Source: Nepenthes gracilis
Lineage: Eukaryota; Streptophyta; Magnoliopsida; Caryophyllales; Nepenthaceae
Length of the DNA: 64,000 bases
Assembly: GCA_033239525.1 (NCBI GenBank)
Contig: BSYO01000014.1
Coordinates: forward strand, 16,786,021 to 16,850,020
Direction: 5' to 3'
This document shows positions 1 through 11,700 of the stretch, in pieces. The notes under the pieces are model-generated. The model did not search any database. It saw nothing but the letters and a program-made list of their open reading frames with translations, and was not told where the DNA came from. Each line of letters begins with the position of its first letter. Position 1 is the first letter of the stretch. Position numbers and translations under genes: made by a program.

Positions 1-225
1 TTAAATAACCTAGTGGCAATGTTCCTATACGCAGGGGTTGTAGCTTTATTATTGGAGAGATATTGATAAATTAAATTTGTATTGAGTAATTGTGATTTCC
101 TTATCTATTTACTGATCTCTACTTCTCTCCTCTTGGTTTCCCTTTTCTGTTTCTTCCCCTTCTCCCAATTGCTTATTCTTTCCGTCCCCTATTTCCCCTT
201 CCCAGCATCAGTGCAATAAAAATAT

Positions 226-350
226 ACTTCAGGATATACTATTAGTATATTCTATAAAAGGGTAGATTAATATTTTTTATCCTTGTAAAGAATTCTATAA
301 AGATTTGTAAATGAACATAATATAAATATTTGTGTTCTCTTCTCTTCCTT
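226..350 (+). repeat. Possible degenerate copia 5' LTR
   Basis: This AT-rich stretch has the texture of a short copia LTR. It opens with AGGATATACTAT, contains repeated TATTCTATAA-type tracts and ends in a pyrimidine run followed by TCTTATT. The AGGATATACTAT string and the terminal TCTTC...TCTTATT run recur just after the copia RNase H remnant, at about 3956 and 4088. A paired, decayed LTR is therefore plausible. No clear TG/CA ends or target-site duplication were found, so this is an inference. Confidence 0.3.
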
Positions 351-1050
351 TCATCTTATTATCTCCATGCCATCAAATCCAAAACGACCCACTGCCATTG
401 CTTAAGACCATTAACTTCGACAATCAATGCACCTCCCAAATTGGAGCAACAGCCGCACATTAATTTATGTATTAAAGGTTATGTGATATTCACTTCCTAA
501 ATCTAAAATTCTTATTCAAAACCAAAGATTTGCTATACTTGCTTCAAATTGAAGAATCTGAGAGCATTCAACCTCCTCTTGCATTTAATCTAAGGTCATA
601 TTTGCATAGGTATGCTTCACTGAGAAAATTTGTTATGAATTCTTCTTGCACTCAATGAAACAAAAGGGTCGGTATCGTAGATGGCGATCTTTGCAAATCA
701 ATTTGTAAAAGTTCATGTTATTGATTAGGAGCAATGAAATGGTTTCGTAAATTATGGCCATGCAGATTGACATTCGACCACTACTCCAAGATTTGGAGTA
801 ATTTACATCAGAAAATAATCTTAGCCATGTCAAATTCAAAGTACAACTCCTAATCATATTGTTACAACTCTTGCTTAATCTAGTTCTCACGCCGCTTGCC
901 TGTGAGCTCCCTCTCCAATTTAAGTCATTGACTCCGATGCCTCCAAAAAGACGACTGGGTTAATACACATTTTATCTGATTATCAACCATGCTCCATTGC
1001 TCCAAACCATATTTTGGCTAATCACTCTTCAACAATGGTTGAGGGAGTTG

Positions 1051-1190
1051 GTTCTATATATATAACACCGACACTACATCTCTCATTGATACTTTAATTA
1101 CCAAAATTTCTATTTGATCAGTTCTATATATATAACACCGACACTACATCTCTCATTGATACTTTAATTACCAAAATTTCTATTTGATCA
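1051..1190. repeat. Perfect 2 x 70-bp tandem duplication
   Basis: A 70-bp unit beginning GTTCTATATATATAACACCG occurs twice head to tail, at 1051-1120 and 1121-1190, with no mismatch that I can see. A GT of a third unit follows. It lies upstream of the recognisable integrase part of the copia remnant, where gag would be expected. Perfect identity inside badly decayed DNA suggests a recent duplication, or an assembly collapse or expansion. Confidence 0.95.
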
Positions 1191-1639
1191 GTCACCAATT
1201 AGTAACTCTATAGAACAGAATGACTATTATAGAGTACAATTTCCCATTCATGGTGAGTTTCAAAACCATACTGCAAGAAATATTAATGGTAGTGAACATT
1301 ACGATTTTATCGGTTTATCTCCATTTTATACCATTTATTTTCACTGTCGATGGGAACATCCATCACTTTCTTGTCAAACAAAGTTATGTCCAACTACAAT
1401 GTTTATTCCAAACTTGTTTAATATGTCACATCACTTTCTTAAACACCACCGAAGGTCATATTTGCCTCACGTAAATTCACTCCCCCCTACCCTTTTAGAT
1501 TAATATGCTTAGATGTCTAGGAAACGAGTCCAATGTCGTCAAAAAATGTAACTTTGTTAATTTGTTACATTTGTTAATAACTATTCACAAGTTATCTAGC
1601 TATACTTGATGAAAAATTGCTCCATGTTATACTCTATAT

Positions 1640-3960
1640 TAAGTGAGTTCTACTTCTATATGTACTTTACAGTATAACAATGGTCATGAATGTTTTTCTT
1701 CTTCTCTTTCAACATTCCTCTCTCAATATGAGATTAGTAATGAAGTGTTAGTAGTATATTATCTTATTAATCGGAAGCCACAAGCTATATTATGATTATC
1801 ATTTGTTATTTCCAAAAAAACCACTACACTTTCCTTCAACAAAGATGTTCAATTGTATATGTTACATTCGTAATATTCGACTTCAGGTGACAAAGATTAA
1901 TTCCAAATCTCTACAGTGTTTTTTTCTTGAATATCCTCATACTTAAAAACATATCAGTGTTTCTCTCCAAGGTTAGGACATTTCTAAGTATCCTCTAATA
2001 TCACATTTCATGAGTCTATATATTTTTGTCATGATGTATCTATAACAAGTCCATCTCCAAGTATTTTTCCCGAGGTGTGCATACGAGGTTGTCCATCTCC
2101 TTTTTCATATAAGGTTGTCCAGTGCTATACATCCTCATGCCACTTAGACATATTTTTATGGTCCATCTCAGATGTTTGGTTCCTCTCCGAAAATAGATCT
2201 CGAGCTGGCGACAATAAAGTAAGCTATTTTGCCTATCAATGCCATTATTCTTGATCCAAGAACCAATTCAATCCTTCTAATTGCATCTCAAAATAGTCAT
2301 CGCAGTTTTAAGCAGCATCCTTTATCTTCTACAACGTCAGATGAAGGTGTTTTATCTTCACAACGAGCTTTTGCCTCTGCCTTGGACCCTACTAGTACAT
2401 CTCGATCTATATTTAAGGATATTTCTTATATTGCAAGACAGATTCCAATAGATGAAAAGACAGTTACACTTAAGAATTATCACATTTAGGAACTAGTCTA
2501 TTTACCTCCAAGAAACAAAGATATTGAGTCTAATCAAGTTTACACGACAAAAATCAATCAAAATAGTTCTTTAGCTCAGTTAAAAGCACATCTAGTGGCA
2601 AAGATATGCTTAGATTAATGGGATGGACAATACTTACACCTTCTCTTCGATCTCAAAGCTAACGTCTATTAGGGTATTCATCTTGTTTGCTGTAACTCAT
2701 TACCGACTTTTATATCAGTTAAACGCCAATAACACATTCTAACATAGTGATCTCCAGAATAAGGTTTATTTGGAATAACCTCTAAGGTTTATCACTTAGA
2801 GGAAATTTGGATATATTTACTAGTTGAAGAAGTTATTTTATGGTATGAAACAATCCCCGTAAACACAGTTTCGAAGATTCAGAGATGCTTAGTATGGGTT
2901 TAGGTTTCTCGTTATCACAACAATAACTCTATATTGTATTGTTACTGTAGCGTCAAACATTTATTTCATTGTGCATGTAGATGATATTGTGATCATTGGT
3001 AGCAATAGAAATGACAATGCAGAAATAAAATTTTTCCTTCAAAGACTATTTCAGAACAAAGATCCAAAAGGTTTGCATTATTTTTTTGGCATTGGCATAC
3101 TTCGATACCATCATGGCATTTTTCCGTCACAAAGGTACTACATATTGAAGTTACTTCATTAAATTGGTATGGTCGACTCAAAGCCATGCTACACTCCCAT
3201 AGATATAAGAATTAAAGAATCATCAGACAATAGGAAGATCCTTCCTAAACCGAAAAAATACTAAAAATTAGCTAGTAAACTCAATCACCTTGATAAGACT
3301 CATCCAGATATTACCTTATCGGCTAGTAATATAAGTCAACTTCTATCCTATCCTCATGTCCCTCATTGGAAGTTTGTCATATGCATTGTGTGATGTTTTA
3401 AAGGAACACTAAAGGAATGCTTCAATTACAAGGATTATGATTGTAATTAGGTCGAGAGTTTTTCTAATATTGATTATGTTGGATCACCATATGATCGAAA
3501 GTTTACCACCAGCTATTGGGTTTTTGTTACAAGAAACCTCATGGCATGAAAAGGAAAGAAACAAAATGTAAAAGTCGGGTCAAATATAGAATCAAAATAT
3601 TATATGTTAACACATGTAATCTATAAAGTTATGGAGCTTCAACAATAATTTGAGTCTATTGGTTGTAACAATTCTGGGTCATCTCAAATGTGGTAGGATA
3701 ATCAAGTAATCATCTATATTACATCAAATTCGTTATTTCACAAGCATATAGAGCATTTTAAGCTACACTATCATTTTGTTAGTGAGAAACTCCAACGGGG
3801 AAAAAGTTACATTCATTATGTAAGGATTGGAGATCATGTTACAGACATTTTTACCGGGTCCTAAATTAGAGTTCGAATTAAATATATTTGTAACAAGTTA
3901 GAAATTATTATCATCTATACTTCAATTTCAAGGGGATTGATGGAATCTTTTAGGATATAC
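1640..3960 (+). pseudogene. pol: Ty1/copia pol remnant (integrase, RT, RNase H)
   Basis: This is a multiply frameshifted copia polyprotein. Integrase C-terminal motifs are readable near 1750-1990: a YLINRKP string, and KSLQCFFLEY matching the copia K-C-x-F-L-G-Y block. The RT start is near 2555-2610 (SLAQLKAHLVAK, matching the family R-x-K-A-R-L-V-A-K). The LYGLKQSPR block is near 2828-2860 as LFYGMKQSP. The RT catalytic block VDDIVI is at about 2974-2991, followed by LHYFFGIGI and the end of the palm. RNase H follows at 3480-3870, with SPYDRKFTTSYWVFV, a KKQNV block, DNQVIIYITSN and HYHFVSEKLQ. Domain order integrase before RT is diagnostic of Ty1/copia. Stops and frameshifts throughout make it dead. 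GGGGATTGATGG at the 3' end could be the polypurine tract and start of the 3' LTR. Confidence 0.85.
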
Positions 3961-4125
3961 TATAAGAATAAGCCCTAGGATACACAATGACACATTTTTG
4001 CTAACGATTGGATATTAGTTTTAATACTTAAAAATAATCTAATATATACATGTAAATAAACCTCAATCTAGTGTCCACTTTCACCCCTTCTCTTCTTATT
4101 ATATACACTATCAATATGTAGTGGC
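3946..4125 (+). repeat. Possible copia 3' LTR
   Basis: Immediately after the RNase H remnant and a purine run (AAGGGGATTGATGG), sequence resembling a short copia LTR begins. It has an AGGATATACTAT string also found near 231, a run of TAATCTAATATATACATG that could be a promoter, and a pyrimidine-rich end. The boundaries are not defined by clean TG...CA ends. Positional logic (RNase H, PPT, LTR) supports it more than sequence does. Confidence 0.35.
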
Positions 4126-4129
4126 CTTC

Positions 4130-4588
4130 CAAGAAACAAGTGACATGGATTCATAGGGAGAATATCAAATCAAATTTCTTCTTCATAACTTCAAACACAA
4201 CTTCAAACACAGAATTTAACTTTGCATTGTTAAGTAACCAAGACTTCACCCTCTTTCTTCAACCACAACACCTTATAGGGACAAGGGTCATGTAACCATG
4301 ACACCTAGTGGGCATCAAAATTTGAACTAGACCAACAAAACTTTTCCATATTATCCCTCCGACCAAAATCAATCATTAGTACACAGTTTTTGCCACATGA
4401 CAAGAAATGGCTTTTTTTTTTAATATAGCTTCTTAATCAATGATCATCCTCTTGAATTGTCGCCAAATTAGAATCACAACATTCCACTTCATTGGCTACC
4501 TCAGGTCCTTCTCTATAAATAGCTTAATCTCTTCCATATCTCCCAACACATTACCCAGACTTACTTCATCTTTTATTTGTCAATAATA
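4130..4588. other. Unassigned AT-rich sequence
   Basis: Nothing recognisable. It contains a direct duplication of the short string CTTCAAACACA near 4190-4210 and a run of nine T residues near 4413. It separates the copia remnant from the zinc-knuckle scrap, and may be decayed internal sequence of the same minus-strand element. Confidence 0.5.
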
Positions 4589-4858
4589 CTAAGAACGATG
4601 GGCATGTCCATTACATATAAAGCACCTGATGTCTGAAGAAGAAATAGTTTTCCCTAGTTCCTTAATCCCACCACAAACATGTGGATTTGCATGCTCAAAT
4701 GTTTCACCTTTTCTGACATGTGACCCCATCTTTCCTTCAACCGTCACAGAACATTCCCTCTTTTGAGCAATTTGCTGTGTCACCTCAAGGGAGTGGATAG
4801 AATGTAACATAAGTTCATAACACAAACTACAATTCAATCCACTAGAGTATCTCACCAC
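4589..4858 (-). pseudogene. Gypsy-type gag zinc-knuckle scrap
   Basis: A short open frame of 89 codons on the minus strand ends in IRCFICNGHAHRS and a stop. This resembles the C-F-x-C-x-G-x-H zinc knuckle of plant gypsy gag proteins, truncated before the last cysteine. The residues before it (cysteine- and histidine-containing, polar) have no motif I recognise. No other gag domain can be read nearby. It is probably a small decayed fragment of an element older than T1-T4; chance similarity is possible. Confidence 0.35.
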
Positions 4859-6084
4859 AACAAGATCATCATTTATTCCACCCTCGTTTGGCTCATAACC
4901 TTATAAATTGCTTAGTATGGCATACAACAAATCCATCACTATGTTGGTATCGTTGATGAAGCTTAGGGTAAAGAGTTTGAGGATAATCCACTGTAATGAA
5001 TTTCTCATCGAGCTTCATCTTCAACTCAATAACATACTAGCCAAAAAATACAAACACCCTGAAATGCTGGCAACCATAAAATGGGCACCCGTAGTGATTG
5101 TGTAACCTATGCAATTGGGAAGCTTAAGTGGTAGAAAAGATTTTGACTTTCAAACTGCGAACTGGACGAATAAGCAAAAACAATTGAGTGTTTGATATAC
5201 ATAACATATACATAGGTAAATATAGTTCAATGATCACAATTATGCATTAACAAAAAATTCAAAAATTATATACACGAAAATCAAATCAAAGTGCAATTAA
5301 AATAGGAATTTGATGGAGGAATAACCCCAGATGGGTAAAAACCTCCATGCTAATCCAAAGCCACCTTAAAGCAGCTTCAACTATAACAAGAAAATTGACT
5401 TACAACAACTCGTTACAACACACTACTTCTTTAGCCGACACACTCCTAGAATGTGATCCCCACCAAAAAATACTCTTCAAATTGGCTCTACCCAACCACG
5501 AACCAAGAAACCCCTAGTCCTTCATATAGCTTTACCTTTCCTACATCAGTACACTTATGCCTTACACAGGAAGATTTGAAATATGAAAATTCCTTGCGGA
5601 TACCAACGAGATAAACTTTCACATGTGCAACTCCACGCTAAAATAAGGATATCTCAGAAGGAATAGGAAGCAAAAGTGCTCTCAACGAGTCCCTTACTTC
5701 AACTCATTCTTCTTGATTTGCCATACATGCAAGTGCAAAATGAGGATGATTTATAGGCAAGGATCAACAAACAAGCATCCAAAAATCATAATGAGACACC
5801 CAGCAAGTCGCTCGGATGCATCACTAGCACTCAACATGAGTCATCTAATATTTGATCAAAGTTACTCAGGTACCGCTCTAACAATGTCCCTCACCACTTC
5901 ATTTTTAAGAAATGTGCTCAACGTAAAATTCCACAACTAGTGCACTACATCTTCGTGAAATTCAAGTAGTAAATGTTGCCCAAACATGCCACAACTCAAT
6001 CAGGGGATCAAAAAATTTATCAACAAAAAAAATCAAGTCAACAAGCTTTGATACCCCTACTCCGACAAGCTTCTTCACAAGCCG
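4859..6084. other. Unassigned AT-rich sequence
   Basis: Short open frames here (such as 4908-5105 and 5713-5940 on the plus strand) show no known motif and no splice-site-bounded extension that I could follow. I could not find LTR ends or coding similarity. It may hold decayed transposon sequence or old intergenic DNA. Confidence 0.5.
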
Positions 6085-8008
6085 TGTTAGGTTCCGGATT
6101 TCAAAACATAATAATTAGGAGAAAATTAAGTTAATATAATCAAGATTAAGCTTAAGTGTATATGAAAAATTAGTATCGGAAGCGAAACAAGGGGTCGGGA
6201 GGCTCGGCGCCTGGGTGGCGCCCAAGGCACGCTCGAGCGCACCCGGGGCACATGTAGGCTGAACTGCCACGCTCGATGAGCGCTTGAGCACGGCCCTTCG
6301 GTGTCCTTGGCGCTCGATTGCCGCTCGAGCACCAGTCTAATTATAAAAGCGTGTCAGGATTTTTTACGCATTATTTCCAACGGTCCAGAGAGAGAGAAGA
6401 GACGGAGAGAGCGAAGGAGAAGAGAAAGGAGGATGAAATCAAGGCTCCCGAGTTCGAATCCGACCTCACGCTAGTTTGAAAGGTTGTAGATCGGGTCGAG
6501 GCAAGTACACCCATACCCTTCTCTTTTGTTTATTTGCACTTTCGTTTTATTTTCTTCTGATATCCTTATTCCGATACCCACTTAAGTTTATATTTCGTAA
6601 TACCCATGATTTGAGCATGTACATACTTCGATTTCATGTCAGATTTGTGTGTTTTGTGCGGTTTTCGCAGCCGAAAATCCTAACCCGTGCCCTTCTTAGA
6701 TTTGCTTGTTTTATTTGAGATTCATGTACGATTTGGCTTTAAAATTTTGAAACCCTAGCTTATGGACGTGGGTACTCTGAATTTTTGGTATTTATACACA
6801 TATTTTGTATATGTTAATTTTATTTATTCCGGGAATATTGTGAACGGGAATTGTGATATTTAACTACATTTACATTATCTATGTGACCTTGTATATACTC
6901 CGAATATTATGTTGTATGCAATTGTGAAGGTATTTGTTATCCGAAAGCTCTAAAGTTACGTTTGGCTCACAGTGGTAAGAATTCTTTACGTGTTCCAAGC
7001 TTTATGATGATTTATGTATATAATTGAAATTATGTGAAATCATGAATACATAAGAAAATGATTATCTGCATCCGCATCAAGAATTATAATAGATATGCAT
7101 AGTATCTGAATGGAACTTCACAATACGATAAGTTTGATTAATCGTTCTCCAAAAAGTGAGAACTTCTATATAAGTTTCTACAGGAACCTTCCCTAAAGAA
7201 TAAGTAACTATGGAATTAGATTAAAGATTTATATTTCAGAGGATAATATTCTCTGACATGCCTTAGGATATTACTGTGAAAATCGAGAAATTGCTCCTAG
7301 ATCACAGGAGATGCTCTGGAGGTATATCTGTATCTATATCTGTTATCTGTTATTTGGCCTAATATATCAGGTGAAAGATATACCGTCCGCCATAGGACGT
7401 TAAATTCGAGGTTCGTGGTTAGCGCCTTAAAATTTGTGGGGACATAGACACTCCTTTCCTCAATTTGTTTACACTATTAGCTAGTACAGCCTACTGGCTC
7501 TAGTCCGCAAAGTAAAGAAGTTATGCATATTTTGGAACCTAAAGAAAAAACAAGTAAAATGGGAGAGATAAATAATCTCCGGAAATGTATTTATTCATAT
7601 TTCATGTTTATGCATTTTCATTTCACTTTTATATCCTTCCTCTTCTTTGTTTTGCATATAGTATTTATTGTCTTTGATTATATTGCATTTGTTGAGCATT
7701 TGGCTCACCCTTGTTACTTTCTTTCTTCCATATGAGCACACCTTTATACCCGATAAGACTGAGTAAGGCTTATGAGCCGGCTAGGCTGCAGATTTTGATG
7801 GAGCAGCCTTTGGACTTAGTTTTGTGATTTTCTATGTAATGGAGTATTTTATATTATTTTGAGATGGTTATATATACTGAAATATGATGATGATGGTGGC
7901 GATGGTGATGTACACGTAGTATAGTTTCTGCTATTTTATTTATGGATGTATATGTTTCTGCAGGTATTTACGCTTTGTCTGGGGACCAATTAAATTGGCC
8001 CTGATACA
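6085..8008 (+). mobile_element. Large LTR-like block (solo LTR, Del/Tekay style)
   Basis: A roughly 1.9-kb block begins TGTTAGGTTCCGG and ends GGCCCTGATACA, giving imperfect TG...CA ends. About 95 bp in, a GC-rich segment (6185-6340) of repeated GAGCGC-type words is followed by a TATA-like ATTATAAAAGCG near 6341. A GAGAGAGA-rich leader follows at 6387-6430. Near 7693 is TTGAGCATTTGGCTCACCC. These are typical of long LTRs of plant chromovirus-type gypsy elements. No internal region or primer-binding site follows, so it would be a solo LTR. I found no target-site duplication at these ends (AGCCG versus TTCTA), so the boundaries may be off. A similar arrangement occurs on the minus strand near 37.2-39.9 kb. 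Confidence 0.4.
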
Positions 8009-8787
8009 TTCTAAAATAAAAATTAAACCAAATTATCTCAAGAGAGGGGCATATCTTCAAACTACTGCAACCAATATATAACCTAAATCCCAATTATAGT
8101 AGCAAAGAGGGGCAACAATAAGACAAAAAATAAACAATAAAAAGTCAACTGGAACAAAATTTGTCTATTGTTCTTAGGTTCATACTATAGATACCATATT
8201 GGGTACTAACAAATAAAAAGCCACTTATGAAGATGTTACAGCATGCAATTACCACAAGAACTTTAGAAGTTTTCCATTAAACATACAGATCTTTCAGATC
8301 CTGCAGTGGATTACTCGCTTGAACTACAATTTTCCATCCCAGAAATTACAGAAAAATACTTCTTAAAATAGGGGAAAGGGTAAATAACGTTCCAACACAT
8401 CTTCCAAAGAATTCGATCATTTATTTTAGGATACGTGGCAGACTTCTCATAGAAATTGAATGGGGGCAATTTGATCCATTTCAAAATTGTTCAAGTTGGG
8501 AAAATGTTAAACTGGTGTTCCTTTTGGATAAACAATAATGGAGGGAATGAAGCTAAGAAACAAAGGAGCAAGCTAATTAAACATTTTTAGCAGCTAAGAG
8601 ATAAATATAAGTTGGCCGTAATAAATTTTTGAGTAAGTTTATTGACAAGTACTCCATAAGGGGAAACAGGGACTTTTTAAAGAGAGTCAGGAGTCACCAG
8701 GAAATCTTAAAGAATGCCAACATATTTCATGATTCTTCGTTGCACAAAAAAATCAAGCATTTCATTAACAACTTCCACATACACCTA
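8009..8787. other. AT-rich sequence 3' of the probable host gene
   Basis: No coding block was recognised. If the terminal exon ending at 8788 is right, this is the 3' UTR and downstream flank of the minus-strand host gene. Otherwise it may hold undetected small exons. Confidence 0.4.
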
Positions 8788-11700
8788 CTAAATACTAAAG
8801 CAAACTAATAACTTCCAGAATTGAAAACGATGACCATACAGTTGAATAGGCAAATTGCACAGCGTCCGACAAATGGGTTTGGTATCTTTCGTCAGCATAA
8901 CAAAGTGATGACGACAATCTGCAAAACCCAAAATCTGGCCCATTTAAAATGGAAGCAGAGCATTAATTCTGCATAACCTTTAATGTTGATAAAAACAAGT
9001 TAAATAGCGTAAGAATGTCAGTAAATGGGAAGAATATAAATGATTCTTGAGAAATGCTCGATGGACAAAAATTTAAGTAGGTTATCTATTTTTATCTTAG
9101 AAAGAGTAAGGGGTGAAGAAAAACTCAATTTTCTCTACAAGAAATTTTGGATTTACATTGCTATCCTTTTTCCTCTATTTTGAGTTGAATTTTAAATATT
9201 GGAGAACTTTGGAAGCCGTGACTTTGCTAGAATATCTGATCTATTTTTCTGCAATTTAGATAGTCATGGAGCAGATTTTTTTTTTTTTTTTCGATATAGA
9301 AACATTTTAGAGACTTTTTTTTATCACCTCTAAGATATATTAGGGTGATACAGCTGTATCCATCCATGTAATTTGCATCTAAACTATCAGTATATATATT
9401 GATAAAACAGAAAAATTTTTCATAATAAAAAAAGCCTATCCCACTAATATTAATCTATCACAAGATTAAATGTAAGGATAAAACTAGCTGTGATTAATAG
9501 AACACTTTCAAATTTTTGAAATTAAGCACAAATAAAAGTCCGGCAATTTATAAAAAATAAAATATCCGTTGCTATAATGGGACGTTAGAAAATAGGCTGG
9601 CCCAACACAAAAGCCCACAAACAAATTGGAGACATGAAGGATAACGGCACACGGCCCACTAAGGCTCAGGGCCAACTATCTGAACCGCCAGTCTAGACAG
9701 GTTAACTCGAAGCCATCCATTGGAAACAAGCCACCCGCAATACCGCACACGAGGGCAAGGCTACCCTTAATCATACCCAATACAGCATCCCGAATATTGT
9801 CCTGGATCGTGATCTCTCTTGATACGGCAACTCCAACTCGACAGATTTCTTCCAAAGGCAACTGCCATATTCGCCGCCACTAGCATCACCATGAAGAAGA
9901 AATAAATCATCTTGTTCAGCCACGGTTACCATAATTGGCATATGAGATCCCTATAATAGCAAACCAAATCTCACCAAACAGCCATCAGCTAGCCTTGTCA
10001 CTCAAGCAAGGCTGACCTGGCTCAAACATCAAAAATACCTCTTGACTCCCACTAGCGGAAGACATGCATACTTGCAAGCCCACAAAAGAATGATACTCTA
10101 TCCAAAAAATCTCAAGAAAAGCTCTCATCGCTCTCCCTCTTTCTCAAGCCATTCCCCATCAAGCACACCTTCTTCCAAAGATGCCCCTCTGCCAAAAGCA
10201 CCCAAATACTCAATCTCTGACTTGAGGGGTTAGTGATGGGACGCCCTAAATGGACCAGTGCAGCCTGAAAGACCACAGACAAATTGGGGACCTGAAGGAC
10301 AGTAGCCCATGGCCCACTCTAGCAAAGGCTCAAGACTAAGCATCTGAACCGCCAGACCGGGCAAGTTGACCCGAAGCCATCCAACTGGAAACAGGTGACC
10401 CCTCGAAGTCACACACGATGGCAAGGTTTGCCTTAACCACCCCGAGACGGCAACTCCAACTCAGCAAATCTTTTTCAAAGGCAACTGTCATATCTGCCAC
10501 CTCCGATATCACCACAAAGAATGAAAGAATATTTTTGGCAGGCCACGATTGCCATAATTGGCACCCGCGATCCCATAACAGCCCATTAAATCTATGCAAA
10601 CAATAGTTAGCTAGTTTTGGCACCCAAGCGAGGCTAAATTGGCTCAAATATTATAAATACTTTCTAACTCCCACAAGCGTAGGACAAGCACACTTGCAAG
10701 CCCACAGAAGAACAATACTTTGCCAAAAAAATCTACGGGAAAATTCTCATTGCTCTCTTCCTCTCTCTCTCTCAAGCCGCTCCCCATTGAGCGCGCCATC
10801 TTCTTCCAAATACATCCCTTCGCTGAACACACCCAAACACTCAATCCGCAAACCTGCTCTTCGTCCACGCACTCATTCTTGTATCCCCGCATCTTTCTAT
10901 TTGTTAAGAGAATTACTAACTTGTTCGTCGGAAAATTTACCCGAGAGTGAATCCCACTAATCCTCTAATATTTCATTTTTTAGTTAATGTATGTAGGATC
11001 CAGGCTATTAAAAATAGAAACTGGACCCTCTTTATCCACATAGCCAAGGAAGACCAGAGCAGCTCTCTAATCTGTTAACAACCTAGATCCCAAAATGCGT
11101 CATTCTAGAAATGGAGAAGCAAAACCAAAGGAAAAAAACATTTTCCTTGTTCTTCAAGAGAAAACATCAAGGATAAATAGGCTTTCAAATTGAGTTTGTG
11201 TGGCTTAAAACAATGGCCTTTGATTTACAATATCCTTGTAGCTAGGGCAACGCTTTGTGAGGTTTTTACAACATCAACAGATATAGAAAATTTTTTTCAA
11301 ACTTTATTCTTTTTCCACATATTCCTGCGTTGATACCAATCAAAGGCATGGTGTAGCCATTAATATCCACACTTAATTCAATGTGTTCAAGACACTTCAT
11401 CCCAAATTAATTACTCTTCCTTTTTTTCTAATTCCAACTCACAAAACAAACAACTAATGTCCATTTCCAAGGAATCTCAAACCATAATCTGCTCAATTCA
11501 GTTGTTACTATTTATGGAGCTACAAAATTTTATGGTGAAATCTGCTAATATACTCACCTTTCAACTTCTCTGGAGCATCATATTTTCCCAACATATCTGC
11601 AATGGTGACCGCAAAATTAAAGTGGGGTGAAAACGCATGCCGTTAACATGTCAATTATCATATAAAGAGGTGCAATTTGTTTAAGGCTCCTGTGGGCGAG

